This document shows, in pieces, positions 26,408-35,879 of a DNA stretch of 64,000 nt. How positions within the stretch are numbered: the stretch's first letter is position 1; each line of letters opens with the position of its first letter. This DNA is from Pseudomonadota bacterium (GTDB lineage: Bacteria; Pseudomonadota; Gammaproteobacteria; Burkholderiales; Thiobacteraceae): positions 62,001 to 126,000 of the forward strand of contig JAKANO010000009.1 of NCBI GenBank assembly GCA_021812385.1, given 5' to 3'. A model generated the notes under the pieces. The model saw only the letters and a program-made list of their open reading frames with translations, had not been told where the DNA came from and did not search any database. The position numbers and the translations under genes are program-made.

Positions 26408-27196
26408 ATGCGCAATTTTCGACTGTTGATCGGCATGGGCGGCGTACCGCCGCATGACCATCCCTTGGCTTATGTTTGGGAGCGCCGCCTGCATTGGTTG
26501 ATGGTGGGCGTAGCCCTCTTGGCGGTGCCGGCGTTTTACCTGGAAATAGCCTCGCCGCACGGGCTGCTACACCAGGTGGGCCGCGCATTGGATAGCGTGA
26601 TCCTGCTGGCCTTTAGCCTGGAATTTCTGTGGATGCTGCATCTGATCCGGCAGCGCGCCGCCTATATCACCCACAACTGGCTTAATTTGCTGATCATCTT
26701 CGGCGCCGCCATCAGTCTGGCCGGCGTGGAGTCGGAATGGCTGCCCTTGGTGCGCTTGCTGCGCATCGCCTATGTCTCCCTGGTGATGGTGCGCGCCTTG
26801 GGCGTGATGCGCAATCTGCTGTCGCCCACCGCAGTGCCCTATTTATTAGGCTGGGGAGTGGTGACCCTGGCGCTGGCCGGGGCGGGATTTTACTGGCTGG
26901 AACCGACCGTGCATACCTACGGCGATGGGCTGTGGCTGGCATTCACCACCGGCGCCACGGTGGGTTACGGCGATCTTGTGCCGACCACGACTGCATCGCG
27001 CATTTTCGCCGTACTCATGGTGATCTTCGGTTTTGCCATGCTGTCCCTGGTGACGGCGAGTTTCGCCGCATTCTTTGTCGGCGAGGATGAAAAAAAATTG
27101 CGCCACGAGATGCATCAAGACATCAAGGAATTGCGCGAAGAAGTGCGAAAGTTGCGCGCCGATATGGCTGAGCTGAATGGCAAGCCGCCGCGCTAG
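26408..27196 (+). CDS. Voltage-gated-type potassium channel (six-helix)
   Basis: The 262-residue protein has a four-helix sensor-like part followed by the pore. The S4-like segment PLVRLLRIAYVSLVMVRAL has regularly spaced Arg. The selectivity filter TVGYGDLVP lies at 184-192, between S5 and S6. The C-terminus is a charged coiled coil (KLRHEMHQDIKELREEVRKL), probably for tetramer assembly. It has no RCK domain. It stands alone on the plus strand, divergent from dctQM. Confidence 0.88.
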   Translation: MRNFRLLIGMGGVPPHDHPLAYVWERRLHWLMVGVALLAVPAFYLEIASPHGLLHQVGRALDSVILLAFSLEFLWMLHLIRQRAAYITHNWLNLLIIFGAAISLAGVESEWLPLVRLLRIAYVSLVMVRALGVMRNLLSPTAVPYLLGWGVVTLALAGAGFYWLEPTVHTYGDGLWLAFTTGATVGYGDLVPTTTASRIFAVLMVIFGFAMLSLVTASFAAFFVGEDEKKLRHEMHQDIKELREEVRKLRADMAELNGKPPR

Positions 27197-27283
27197 TTAG
27201 TGTGTAGTGAGTCATTTAAAAACTGGAAAAATAGCCGCCTTGAGTAAGATGAAAATAACGAAGAAGACCGCCGCAGGGACGTT

Positions 27284-28297
27284 ATGAGTAAACCCTATAC
27301 CCCGCCCTACAGCCTCACCGCCGCCATCGTCTCCCTGGTCGCCCAGATCGGCGAGGCGGTCGGTCGTCTTTCCGCGCATGATGCCGCCGCGACGTCGCTG
27401 CGGCTGCGCCGCATCAATCGCATCCGCACCATTCAGGGATCGCTGGCGATTGAAGGCAATACCCTCAGCGAAGAGCAAATTACCGCTATCCTCGAAGGCA
27501 AGCGTGTCATCGCCCCGCCACGTGAGATTCAAGAAGCACGCAACGCTATCAAGGCCTACGACCTCTTCACCCAGTGGCAGCCCGCCGCAGAAAAGGATCT
27601 GCTGGCAGCACACAGCATCCTCATGAAAGGGCTGCTCGACGCGCCCGGGCATTACCGCAGCGGCGGGGTCGGCGTCATGGCGGGCGCGGATGTCATACAC
27701 ATGGCCCCGCCCGCCAAGCGGGTTCCGCAACTCATGCGCGACCTGCTGCATTGGCTGAAAACCACAGGTGAACACCCACTCATCGCCAGCTCGGTGTTTC
27801 ACTACGAATTCGAGTTCATCCACCCCTTCGAAGACGGCAACGGCCGCATGGGACGGCTGTGGCAGACCTTGATTCTCAGCCAATGGAACCCACTTTTAGC
27901 CCATATACCCGTGGAAACCCTCATCCACGAACACCAGCAGGAATATTATGCTGCCCTCAATCGCAGCAACCAACAAGGCGACTCGGCGGTATTTATCGAA
28001 TTCATGCTGCAAATGATCCTCGACGCGGCACCAAGGGCCCAGTCAAAGGCCCAGACCGGGGCCCAGTCAGCGTCGATACTGCATGCGCTTGTGCCGGCAC
28101 CGCTCTCAGCCAATGAACTCATTACGCACCTCAACTTGCGGAGCAAGACCGGCGCATTCAAGCGTGCCATAAAAGAGCTATTGGAGAATGGACTCATTGC
28201 ATATACGCGCCCCGATAAGCCCAGCAGCCGCTTGCAGAAATATCGCCTGACTGGAAAGGGACGGGCTCACCTGAACACCAAGGGCGGAAGATCATGA
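27284..28297 (+). CDS. Fic-family AMP-transferase with autoinhibitory helix
   Basis: The 337-residue protein has the Fic core HPFEDGNGRMGR (180-191), with the catalytic His and phosphate-binding loop. An N-terminal inhibitory helix SLAIEGN (53-59, SxxxEG, Glu57) marks it as class II, self-inhibited. A winged-helix region follows at the C-terminus (LSANELITHLNLRSKTGAFKRAI). These proteins AMPylate a target, often themselves or a topoisomerase. An AGGGA ribosome site precedes the ATG. The next gene, of unknown function, might belong with it. Confidence 0.9.
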   Translation: MSKPYTPPYSLTAAIVSLVAQIGEAVGRLSAHDAAATSLRLRRINRIRTIQGSLAIEGNTLSEEQITAILEGKRVIAPPREIQEARNAIKAYDLFTQWQPAAEKDLLAAHSILMKGLLDAPGHYRSGGVGVMAGADVIHMAPPAKRVPQLMRDLLHWLKTTGEHPLIASSVFHYEFEFIHPFEDGNGRMGRLWQTLILSQWNPLLAHIPVETLIHEHQQEYYAALNRSNQQGDSAVFIEFMLQMILDAAPRAQSKAQTGAQSASILHALVPAPLSANELITHLNLRSKTGAFKRAIKELLENGLIAYTRPDKPSSRLQKYRLTGKGRAHLNTKGGRS

Positions 28298-28431
28298 ATA
28301 ACAGATTTGGCAACTCCCCCAGGGCCACTTTCAAACGACTAGAGAAACATACACGCCAGTTACGCTTTTGAGTTCCCAGCGAACCTGCGGTGATCCGGCG
28401 GCCCCGCATCAAATGGAAGAAGCTGAAGCTT

Positions 28432-28761
28432 ATGAAAAAGACCCCAATAACTGATCCTATAGCCATCCAAGAGCTACTTTGGATTCATAAGGATGGAAAG
28501 GAAGTATTGCTTACCGCAAAAGTTGGGCGACCATACAAAGTTGATGATAATACTTGGGCATGCCCAGCTGAGCTTTGCGGGTTTGAGAATCAATACCCTG
28601 ATATGCATGGGCTTGGCTCGATGCAAGCCCTTAGCTTGGCCATGGGCCTTATAAAAACACGACTTGGGCATCTATTAGAAGATGGAGAGAGCCTTTACTA
28701 TCCGGAAGACAAAGAGTCTTTGTTTGATATCCAGTGCTTGGATGCAGTGTTTGGGAAGTAG
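28432..28761 (+). CDS. Small protein of unknown function
   Basis: A 109-residue soluble protein, lower in GC than its neighbours. It has conserved-looking blocks (WACPAELCGFENQYPDMHG with two Cys, and SMQALSLAMGLIKTRLGHLLEDG) but I do not recognise the family. The ATG at 28432 is preferred; an upstream ATG at 28390 would add a basic stretch of 14 residues. It follows the Fic gene by 134 bases. The 252 bases between it and glyA show no gene. Confidence 0.6.
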   Translation: MKKTPITDPIAIQELLWIHKDGKEVLLTAKVGRPYKVDDNTWACPAELCGFENQYPDMHGLGSMQALSLAMGLIKTRLGHLLEDGESLYYPEDKESLFDIQCLDAVFGK

Positions 28762-29013
28762 AAGTTTCCTTCACTGCATCCAAGCGGGACGGCGGAAAAT
28801 CCCGTAATTCCATAACCTCTTGTGGACTGCTTGCTTAGGGCCGATAGGGTATCAAGGGTCTGAGCCAAAAATCGCGCATTTTTGATTCCCTTTTGTCTAA
28901 AAAAACAGCCCCAGCCAAGTTGCAAATCATCCGGCTATCACGCCAGCCACGCTCTGCCGAACCTGGCTTGGACATGCTAAAATACGCTTTTTTCAAATAG
29001 TTGAGTCCTCCCC

Positions 29014-30264
29014 ATGTTCAGTGCCAGCCAAACGATTCAAGCCACCGATCCCGATTTATGGAAAGCGATGGAGCAAGAGCGCCAGCGCCAAGAAGACCAT
29101 ATCGAGCTGATCGCTTCCGAAAACTACACCAGCCCGGCGGTGATGGAAGCCCAAGGCTCGGTGCTGACCAATAAGTACGCCGAGGGCTATCCTGGCAAGC
29201 GTTATTACGGCGGCTGCGAATATGTGGACATCGCCGAGCAACTGGCGATCGATCGCGCCAAGGCGCTGTTCGGCGCTGAATACGTGAACGTGCAGCCGCA
29301 CTCCGGCTCGCAAGCCAATGCCGCGGTGTACATGGCGATGCTGCAACCGGGCGATACCATTTTGGGCATGTCGCTGGCGCATGGCGGCCATCTGACCCAC
29401 GGCGCCTCGGTGAATTTTTCCGGCAAGCTGTACAAGGCCGTGACCTACGGCTTGCATCCCGAGACCGAAGCCATCGATTATGACGCAGTGCAAAAGCTCG
29501 CCACCGAACACAAGCCAAAGATGATTGTGGCCGGCGCTTCGGCGTATTCCTTGGTGATCGACTGGAAGCGCTTCCGCCACATCGCCGACAGCGTCGGCGC
29601 GTATCTGTTCGTGGACATGGCGCACTATGCCGGCCTGGTCGCGGCGGGCGTGTATCCGAGCCCGGTTGGCATCGCCGATTTTGTCACCACCACCACGCAT
29701 AAAACTCTGCGTGGTCCGCGCGGTGGCATCATCATGGCTAAGGCGGAATTCGAGAAACCGATCAATTCCACCATCTTTCCCGGCACCCAAGGCGGTCCGC
29801 TGATGCATGTGATCGCGGCCAAGGCGGTGGCGTTCAAGGAAGCCATGGGCAAGGACTTCAAGCACTATCAAGAGCAAGTGATCGCCAATGCGCGCGTGAT
29901 GGCAAAAGTATTGCAAGAGCGCGGCTTGCGCATCGTTTCCGGGCGCACCGATTCGCACTTGTTCCTGGTCGATCTGCGCGCGAAAAACTTGACCGGTAAA
30001 GAGGCCGAAGCGGCGCTCGGCCGTGCGCATATCACGGTCAACAAAAACGCCATTCCGAATGATCCGCAAAAGCCCTTCGTCACCAGCGGCATCCGCATCG
30101 GCACGCCGGCGATGACCACGCGCGGCTTCAAGGAAATCGAAGCCGAGCATTTGGCCAACTTGATCGCCGATGTGTTGGAAGCGCCGGCGGACGAAGCAGT
30201 GATCGCCAGCGCGGCGAAAGATGCGCAGGCGATGTGCGCGAAGTTTCCGGTGTATGGAAAATAG
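29014..30264 (+). CDS. glyA: Serine hydroxymethyltransferase
   Basis: The 416-residue PLP enzyme is of full length. [20 protein letters not shown] is the N-terminal signature, [19 protein letters not shown] binds cofactor, and [14 protein letters not shown] holds the PLP lysine. It interconverts serine and glycine and supplies methylene-tetrahydrofolate. It opens the conserved block glyA-nrdR-ribD-ribE-ribBA-ribH-nusB. Confidence 0.98.
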   Translation: MFSASQTIQATDPDLWKAMEQERQRQEDHIELIASENYTSPAVMEAQGSVLTNKYAEGYPGKRYYGGCEYVDIAEQLAIDRAKALFGAEYVNVQPHSGSQANAAVYMAMLQPGDTILGMSLAHGGHLTHGASVNFSGKLYKAVTYGLHPETEAIDYDAVQKLATEHKPKMIVAGASAYSLVIDWKRFRHIADSVGAYLFVDMAHYAGLVAAGVYPSPVGIADFVTTTTHKTLRGPRGGIIMAKAEFEKPINSTIFPGTQGGPLMHVIAAKAVAFKEAMGKDFKHYQEQVIANARVMAKVLQERGLRIVSGRTDSHLFLVDLRAKNLTGKEAEAALGRAHITVNKNAIPNDPQKPFVTSGIRIGTPAMTTRGFKEIEAEHLANLIADVLEAPADEAVIASAAKDAQAMCAKFPVYGK

Positions 30265-30292
30265 GCGTCGGGCGTCGGGCGTCAGGCGTCAG
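30265..30292. repeat. Four 7-bp tandem repeats (GCGTCRG)
   Basis: Directly after the glyA stop codon lie two copies of GCGTCGG and then two of GCGTCAG, in the 58-base gap before nrdR. This is a small slippage-prone tract; no regulatory role is evident. Confidence 0.8.
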
Positions 30293-30322
30293 GGGCAAAT
30301 CCTGAGCCTCGGAGGCTGACAC

Positions 30323-30841
30323 ATGAAATGCCCCTTCTGCGGTGCCACCGATACCCAGGTCATTGATTCGCGGGTGAGCGAAGAAGGGGACAGCATTCGC
30401 CGCCGCCGCCGCTGCGCGGGCTGCAGCAAGCGCTTTACCACATACGAAACCGCCGAATTGCGCATGCCGCAAGTGGTGAAACAAAACGGCATCCGCGAGG
30501 AATTCAAGCGCGAAAAGCTGCGCACCAGTTTTGTTCGCGCCTTGCACAAGCGCCCAGTGCCGACCGAGTATGTGGACGCGGCGATCCAGCACATTGAGCA
30601 AGAGTTGCTGGGCTTGGGCGAGCGCGAAGTGCCGGCGCGGCGCGTCGGCGAGATGGTGATGGCCGCGCTGTATAAGCTGGATAAGGTGGCCTATATCCGC
30701 TTCGCTTCGGTGTATCGCAGCTTCCAGGATGTGGAGGATTTCCGCGAGGTGATCCAGGACATCGACAGCGGGGCGAAGCGTGCGAAGGCGCCGGCCAAGT
30801 CCACGCCTAAAGCCACTCCTAAAACCACCCCTACGAAATAA
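30323..30841 (+). CDS. nrdR: Transcriptional repressor NrdR
   Basis: The 172-residue protein has the zinc ribbon [15 protein letters not shown] (from residue 3) with the second pair [12 protein letters not shown], then the ATP-cone ([14 protein letters not shown]...). NrdR senses dATP/ATP and represses ribonucleotide reductase genes. The C-terminus has an extra Lys/Thr/Pro-rich tail (about 20 residues) beyond the usual ~150. A GGAGG ribosome site precedes the ATG. Confidence 0.97.
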   Translation: MKCPFCGATDTQVIDSRVSEEGDSIRRRRRCAGCSKRFTTYETAELRMPQVVKQNGIREEFKREKLRTSFVRALHKRPVPTEYVDAAIQHIEQELLGLGEREVPARRVGEMVMAALYKLDKVAYIRFASVYRSFQDVEDFREVIQDIDSGAKRAKAPAKSTPKATPKTTPTK

Positions 30842-30850
30842 TCCTTTTCC

Positions 30851-31939
30851 GTGTATTCCGCCGACGATCATTGCTACATGGCTCAAGCCTTGCGGCTGGC
30901 CGAACTGGGGCTGAATAGCACCAGTCCCAATCCGCGCGTCGGTTGCGTCATCGTGCGCGATGGCCAAGTGATCGGCGAAGGCTGGCATCAGCGCGCCGGC
31001 ACGCCGCACGCCGAAGTGCATGCGCTAAATCAAGCGACTGCTGCGGCACGCGGCGCAACGGTGTATGTGACGCTGGAGCCGTGCTCGCATCATGGGCGCA
31101 CGCCGCCTTGCGCCGATGCGCTGATTGCGGCCGGTGTGGCGCGCGTGGTGGCTGCCATGCGCGACCCCAATCCGCAAGTCGCCGGGCGCGGATTGGCGCA
31201 AATACAGGCGGCGGGGATTGCGGTTGAATGCGGCCTGCTGGAAGAACCGGCGCGTGAATTAAATATCGGTTTCGTCTCGCGCATGACGCGCGCACGACCT
31301 TGGGTGCGCTCGAAAGTGGCGGCGAGCCTGGATGGCAGGACGGCGCTCGCCAATGGCGTCTCGCAATGGATTACCGGCCCGGCGGCGCGCAAGGATGTGC
31401 AGTTGTTGCGTGCGCGCGCTTGCGCCATTCTCACCGGTGTCGGCACCGTGCTGGCGGATGATCCGCAAATGAATGTGCGAGAAATCGAGACGCCGCGCCA
31501 ACCGCTGCGCGTGGTGGTGGATTCGCAATTGCGCACGCCACCCAGCGCTAAAATTTTGCTGGGCGGGGCCTTGATCGTGGGCGCCATCGAGGATGCAACG
31601 AAAATTCAAGCCTTACGCAATGCCGGTGCGGAAGTGCTGGTGTTGCCCGGCGCGAACGGCCGTGTGGATTTGGCGCGCTTGCTGCAATTGCTCGCCGAGC
31701 GCGAAGTCAACGAATTAATGGTGGAAGCAGGCGCGACCTTGAATGGCGCGTTGCTCGAAGCTGACTTGATCGATGAGTTGGTGTTGTACATGGCGCCGAT
31801 GTTGCTGGGCGATACGGCGCGCGGCTTGTTCGCGCTGCCGGCCTTGCGCAAAATGGACGAGCGCAAAAATTTATCCCTTTGCGATGTGCGGCAAGTGGGC
31901 AACGATATGCGCGTGATCGCGCGGGTGAATCGAGTTTAA
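30851..31939 (+). CDS. ribD: Bifunctional pyrimidine deaminase / reductase RibD
   Basis: The 362-residue fusion has an N-terminal deaminase and a C-terminal reductase. The deaminase shows HAEVHAL and the zinc motif PCSHHGRTPPCADAL. The reductase region shows SKVAASLDGRTAL, GVGTVLADDPQMNVR and EAGATLNGALL. It catalyses the second and third steps of riboflavin synthesis. The start is a GTG at 30851, 10 bases after nrdR. Confidence 0.96.
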   Translation: MYSADDHCYMAQALRLAELGLNSTSPNPRVGCVIVRDGQVIGEGWHQRAGTPHAEVHALNQATAAARGATVYVTLEPCSHHGRTPPCADALIAAGVARVVAAMRDPNPQVAGRGLAQIQAAGIAVECGLLEEPARELNIGFVSRMTRARPWVRSKVAASLDGRTALANGVSQWITGPAARKDVQLLRARACAILTGVGTVLADDPQMNVREIETPRQPLRVVVDSQLRTPPSAKILLGGALIVGAIEDATKIQALRNAGAEVLVLPGANGRVDLARLLQLLAEREVNELMVEAGATLNGALLEADLIDELVLYMAPMLLGDTARGLFALPALRKMDERKNLSLCDVRQVGNDMRVIARVNRV

Positions 31940-31947
31940 AATCGTAT

Positions 31948-32017
31948 AACCGCCAAGACGCCAAGGGCGCCAAGAAAGGCTTTTGATTTTCTCGGCGTTC
32001 TTGGCGTCTTGGCGGTT
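31948..32017. repeat. Long imperfect hairpin of CGCCAAGA units
   Basis: The outer arms 31948-31965 and 32000-32017 are perfect 18-base complements (AACCGCCAAGACGCCAAG on the left). The inner parts continue the pairing with mismatches. Each arm is itself made of 8-9-base CGCCAAG units. It fills the gap between ribD and ribE and resembles dispersed palindromic elements; it may act as a transcript-end or processing structure. Confidence 0.8.
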
Positions 32018-32038
32018 CAGTTTATTTTTGGGACCAAT

Positions 32039-32653
32039 ATGTTTACAGGCATTATTCAATCCGTCGGCAAGATCGCGCAAACGCAAGCGCGTGGCCAAGA
32101 CGTGCGTTTATCCATCGCCGCCGGCGGCTTGGATCTGAGCGATGTGCAACTCGGCGACAGCATCGCCGTCAACGGCGTGTGCCTGACCGTGATTGCCAAG
32201 CACGCGACGAATTTCGAAGTCGATGTATCGGCCGAAACCTTGCGCTGCACCATCGGCTTCGCATTAGATGGCGCGGTTAACTTGGAAAAAGCGCTGCGCC
32301 TCGCGGATCGCCTCGGTGGGCATCTGGTGAGCGGACACGTGGATGGCGTGGGAAGCGTGCGCCGCTTTGAACAAGTCGGTGATTGTTTTCTGCTGCAAGT
32401 CGAAGCCCCGGGCGATCTGGCGCGTTTTGTTGCGGCCAAGGGTTCGATCACCATCAATGGCGTGAGCTTGACGGTCAACCAAGTGCAGGGCGATCGCTTC
32501 GAGGTCAACCTCATTCCGCATACCCTGGAAATGACTACACTGAAGTTTATTCAGCCCGGCAGCCGCGTGAATCTGGAAGTGGATTTGTTGGCGCGCTATG
32601 CCGAACGCTTGCTGCATTACACGCCAGGCCAATCTGATTCGGCCGCCCGCTGA
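32039..32653 (+). CDS. ribE: Riboflavin synthase alpha chain
   Basis: The 204-residue protein has two lumazine-binding repeats. MFTGIIQSVGKI starts the first, and GHLVSGHVDGVGSV starts the second after SVAVNGVCLTV-type residues (SIAVNGVCLTV, SITINGVSLTV). It dismutates two lumazines to riboflavin. The ATG at 32039 gives the invariant MFTG start; the frame extends a little upstream but is within the hairpin element. Confidence 0.96.
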   Translation: MFTGIIQSVGKIAQTQARGQDVRLSIAAGGLDLSDVQLGDSIAVNGVCLTVIAKHATNFEVDVSAETLRCTIGFALDGAVNLEKALRLADRLGGHLVSGHVDGVGSVRRFEQVGDCFLLQVEAPGDLARFVAAKGSITINGVSLTVNQVQGDRFEVNLIPHTLEMTTLKFIQPGSRVNLEVDLLARYAERLLHYTPGQSDSAAR

Positions 32654-32736
32654 ATGAGATTCGCCGGATTCGCGGCGAAATGCGATAATGACGCCCCCGC
32701 ATGTATTTTAGAAGCACTTAGGTGCAGAGTTTTTCA

Positions 32737-33852
32737 ATGATTAGCCCAATTCAAGACATTATCGCCGACCTCAAGGCCGGTAAAATCGTCGTCCTAGTGG
32801 ACGAAGAAGACCGCGAAAACGAGGGCGATCTGGTCATGGCGGCCGAGTTCGTGACGCCGGAAGCCATCAACTTCATGGCCAAGCACGGCCGCGGCCTGGT
32901 GTGCTTGACCCTGACCGACGCGCGCTGCAAGCAACTCGGTTTGCGCCAGATGGTGTCGGACAACCAAACGCCGCACGGCACCGCGTTCACCGTGTCGATC
33001 GAAGCGGCGCAAGGTGTCACCACCGGCATTTCCGCAGCCGACCGCGCCGTCACCATTCAAGCCGCCGTGGCCAAAAATGCACGCGCCACCGACATTATTC
33101 AGCCGGGTCATATTTTCCCCTTGCGCGCGCAGCCGGGCGGCGTGTTGGTGCGCGCCGGCCATACCGAAGCGGGCTGCGACCTGGCGGACTTGGCCGGTTT
33201 GGAACCGGCCGCGGTGATTTGCGAAATTCTGAAAGACGACGGCACCATGGCGCGCCTGCCGGATTTGATCGAATTCGCGCAGCAGCATGAACTGAAGATC
33301 GGCACCATCGTCGATTTGATCCACTACCGTTCGCAGCATGAAAAATTGGTGGAACGCGTCGCCGAGCGCGCGGTAGAGACCATCTACGGAGCGTTTCAAT
33401 TGGTGGCCTATCGCGATAAGACGTCGGGCGAAGTGCATCTGGCGATGGTCAAGGGCAGGATCAATCCGGAGCAAGAAACCTTGGTGCGAGTGCATGAACC
33501 CTTATCCGTGATCGATTTTCTGGACGATGCCGGCAGTCCACATTCCTGGAACGTGCACCAGGCCTTAAAAACGATCAGCGAGTCGGCGGCCGGCGTGGTG
33601 GTTTTTTTCCGCCGCCCGGAATCCAGCGAAAGCCTGTTGGCGCGCATCGAACACGCCGCGCACAAGCCCTCGACCAAAGTCGACCTGCGCGACTACGGCA
33701 TCGGCGCGCAAATCCTGCGCGATCTGAACGTGCGCAAAATGCGCCTGCTGGCCGCGCCGCGCAAAATGCCGAGCCTGGAGGGCTTCGATCTCGAAGTCAC
33801 GGGCTACGTCTTGCCGCAAGACTGGGTAGATGCTTCCAACGTAACCGAGTGA
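32737..33852 (+). CDS. ribBA: DHBP synthase with degenerate GTP cyclohydrolase II domain (RibBA/RibBX type)
   Basis: The 371-residue protein has a full RibB half: [28 protein letters not shown] and [14 protein letters not shown]. The RibA-like half starts near [15 protein letters not shown]. Where GTP cyclohydrolase II carries three zinc cysteines (the SxCLTGD...RCDCG region), this protein has [17 protein letters not shown] with no cysteine. So DHBP synthesis is expected, and cyclohydrolase activity is not. The ATG at 32737 is chosen over a GTG 15 bases upstream. No FMN riboswitch is seen before the gene. Confidence 0.92.
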   Translation: MISPIQDIIADLKAGKIVVLVDEEDRENEGDLVMAAEFVTPEAINFMAKHGRGLVCLTLTDARCKQLGLRQMVSDNQTPHGTAFTVSIEAAQGVTTGISAADRAVTIQAAVAKNARATDIIQPGHIFPLRAQPGGVLVRAGHTEAGCDLADLAGLEPAAVICEILKDDGTMARLPDLIEFAQQHELKIGTIVDLIHYRSQHEKLVERVAERAVETIYGAFQLVAYRDKTSGEVHLAMVKGRINPEQETLVRVHEPLSVIDFLDDAGSPHSWNVHQALKTISESAAGVVVFFRRPESSESLLARIEHAAHKPSTKVDLRDYGIGAQILRDLNVRKMRLLAAPRKMPSLEGFDLEVTGYVLPQDWVDASNVTE

Positions 33853-33859
33853 GGAAACC

Positions 33860-34330
33860 ATGGTAAAAAAATACGACAACATCACCGAGATTGAAAAAGA
33901 CCTGCGCGGTGCAGGCTTGCGCATCGGCATCGTCATGAGCCGTTTCAATATCGATATCGGCGAAGGCCTGCTGGGCAGTTGCGTGGCGGAATTGGATAAG
34001 CTGGGCGTGAAGCAAGAAGACGTCACCTTGATCACCGTGCCCGGTGCGCTGGAAGTGCCGCTCGTGCTGGAAAAAATGGCCTTGAGCGATAACTACGATG
34101 CGCTGATTGCGATCGGCGCCGTGGTGCGCGGTGATACCTATCATTTCGAGATCGTCGCCAATGAGTCTTGCAGCGGCATTACTCAAGTGCAGCTCGACAC
34201 CGGCGTGCCGGTCGCCAACGGCATTCTCACCACCGATACCGACGAACAAGCGCTCGCGCGCATGGGCGTCAAAGGCGCCGACTGCGCGCTGGTGGCGGTG
34301 GAGATGGCGAATTTGCTGCAGAAGATTTAG
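33860..34330 (+). CDS. ribH: 6,7-dimethyl-8-ribityllumazine synthase
   Basis: A 156-residue protein of normal length. [17 protein letters not shown] opens the fold, [15 protein letters not shown] follows, and [19 protein letters not shown] holds the catalytic His region. It condenses the RibBA and RibD products to lumazine. It starts 7 bases after ribBA with GAGGAAA before the ATG. Confidence 0.97.
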   Translation: MVKKYDNITEIEKDLRGAGLRIGIVMSRFNIDIGEGLLGSCVAELDKLGVKQEDVTLITVPGALEVPLVLEKMALSDNYDALIAIGAVVRGDTYHFEIVANESCSGITQVQLDTGVPVANGILTTDTDEQALARMGVKGADCALVAVEMANLLQKI

Positions 34331-34347
34331 GCAATATTCGAGCGCGC

Positions 34348-34419
34348 ATGAAAGCCAAGCGGGTTTTGTTTTTATGCGTGTGCATGTGTGGTTTCAGTAT
34401 TTGCTCTTTAAAGATATAG
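34348..34419 (+). other. 23-codon reading frame resembling an ArsC-type N-terminus
   Basis: In the 99-base gap between ribH and nusB an ATG-started frame gives MKAKRVLFLCVCMCGFSIC and stops after 23 codons. The first 11 residues look like the start of low-molecular-weight phosphatase/arsenate reductase proteins (RVLFLCxxN), but the catalytic loop is not completed. It may be a chance frame, a gene remnant or a leader peptide. No ribosome site is obvious. Confidence 0.25.
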
Positions 34420-34429
34420 GTCGTTCGCG

Positions 34430-34855
34430 ATGAGAAAAAGCCGCCGCAAAGCGCGTGAATTTGCGCTTAAAGCACTTTATGAATGGAAGCTCAGTGGCAA
34501 TGACGTCGCCAGCATTGCGCAGCATTTACGCGATGAAGAAGGCTATGGCGTCATCGACGACAAATATTTTCTGATCTTGCTCAACGGCGCAACGCAGCAA
34601 GCCGCCGCCTTGGAAGAAGCGCTGACGCCCTTTCTCGACCGCAAGCTCAGCGAGCTATCGCCGATCGAGAGCGCGCTGCTCCTGCTGGGCGCGTACGAAG
34701 CGCTGCATTGCCCGGATGTTCCCTACCGCGTGGTGATCAATGAAGCGGTGGAACTGGCAAAATCTTACGGCGGCACCGACGGCCATAAATACGTGAACGG
34801 CGTGCTGGATAAATTGCTGCCGAACGTGCGGCCGAATGAATCGCGTTCGCGTTAG
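34430..34855 (+). CDS. nusB: Transcription antitermination protein NusB
   Basis: The 141-residue helical protein starts RKSRRKAREFALKALYEWKL, the Arg-rich helix that binds boxA RNA with NusE/S10. YRVVINEAVELAKSYGG and KYVNGVLDKL are the classic C-terminal helices. It follows ribH as in most betaproteobacteria. Confidence 0.97.
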   Translation: MRKSRRKAREFALKALYEWKLSGNDVASIAQHLRDEEGYGVIDDKYFLILLNGATQQAAALEEALTPFLDRKLSELSPIESALLLLGAYEALHCPDVPYRVVINEAVELAKSYGGTDGHKYVNGVLDKLLPNVRPNESRSR

Positions 34856-34860
34856 TCCTT

Positions 34861-34890
34861 GGTAGTGCCGGCAGGTCGGCTGCCTGCCGC
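34861..34890 (+). repeat. REP-like palindrome (GTAG type)
   Basis: GGTAGTGC is followed by the stem CGGCAGG / CCTGCCG (34869-34875 with 34883-34889) around a 7-base loop. The GTAG-plus-hairpin layout matches the elements at 26362-26399 and 41357-41380. It lies between nusB and thiL. Confidence 0.5.
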
Positions 34891-34922
34891 CCATCCATTT
34901 GCGAGATGTTAAATTCTGACCT

Positions 34923-35879
34923 ATGCCTTCCGAATTCGACCTCATTCGACACTATTTCACCCGCCCGGCCAAGCGCACGGTCTTAGGCGTTGGCGACGAT
35001 GCCGCGCTGATTCGTGTCGCGGCCGCACATGAGCTGGCGGTTTCCACCGACATGCTGCTGGCCGAGCGGCATTTTTTTTCGGGCGACGATCCCGAGTCCT
35101 TAGGGCATAAAGCGCTCGCAGTTAATTTATCCGATCTCGCGGCGATGGGCGCAACCCCGCGCTGGGCCTTGCTGTCTTTGGCCTTGCCGGAAGCCAATGA
35201 AAACTGGCTCGCACGTTTCTCCGCCGGTTGGTTCGCGTTGGCGGAACAGCACGGCGTGAGCTTGATCGGCGGCGATACCACGCGCGGCCCGCTGGCGTTT
35301 TCGGTCACCATCATGGGTGAAGTAGCGCGTGGCCAAGCGCTGCGCCGTGCCGGCGCGCAAGTCGACGATGAAATTTGGGTCTCGGGCACACTCGGCGATG
35401 CGGCCTTGGCGCTGGCCTATTTGCAGCGCCGCATTGCAATTACCCCGCATGCCGCCGCCGCGGTATTGCCGCGCCTGCATCGGCCCACGCCGCGCGTGAA
35501 GCTGGGGCAGAAATTACTCGGCGTCGCGCATAGTGCAATCGACATCTCCGATGGCCTGCTGGCGGATTTGGGCCATGTGCTACAGGCCTCGGGTGTGGGC
35601 GCGGAGATTCGCCTCGATGCCGTGCCGATTTCTGAAACGCTGCGCGCCTATTGGCAAGACGATGTGGCTCGCCACGCCGCGCTTGCCGGCGGCGATGATT
35701 ATGAATTGTGTTTTACCGCCAAGGCCGCACAACACGCTGTAATCGCGCAGCTGGGCAAGCGGTTGAAATTATCCTTGACCTGCATCGGCACGATTACCCA
35801 TGAGCCGGGATTAATCGTGCGCGATGCGGACCATCAAGTAATCAACATTGAAGGAAGCGGTTTTGATCATTTCGCCTGA
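34923..35879 (+). CDS. thiL: Thiamine-monophosphate kinase
   Basis: The 318-residue protein is of the PurM/ThiL fold. VGDDAALI, STDMLLAERHF, GHKALAVNLSDLAAMGA (acidic magnesium sites) and LIGGDTTRG are all present, as are SDGLLADLGH and AGGDDYELCF near the end. It phosphorylates thiamine phosphate to the diphosphate. Its end overlaps the start region of pgpA. Confidence 0.97.
   Translation: MPSEFDLIRHYFTRPAKRTVLGVGDDAALIRVAAAHELAVSTDMLLAERHFFSGDDPESLGHKALAVNLSDLAAMGATPRWALLSLALPEANENWLARFSAGWFALAEQHGVSLIGGDTTRGPLAFSVTIMGEVARGQALRRAGAQVDDEIWVSGTLGDAALALAYLQRRIAITPHAAAAVLPRLHRPTPRVKLGQKLLGVAHSAIDISDGLLADLGHVLQASGVGAEIRLDAVPISETLRAYWQDDVARHAALAGGDDYELCFTAKAAQHAVIAQLGKRLKLSLTCIGTITHEPGLIVRDADHQVINIEGSGFDHFA

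Noticed and set aside
32654-32736. FMN riboswitch before ribBA
   Set aside because: The gap is only 83 bases and has none of the conserved RFN stems (no AGGGCGGGGTGAAA start).
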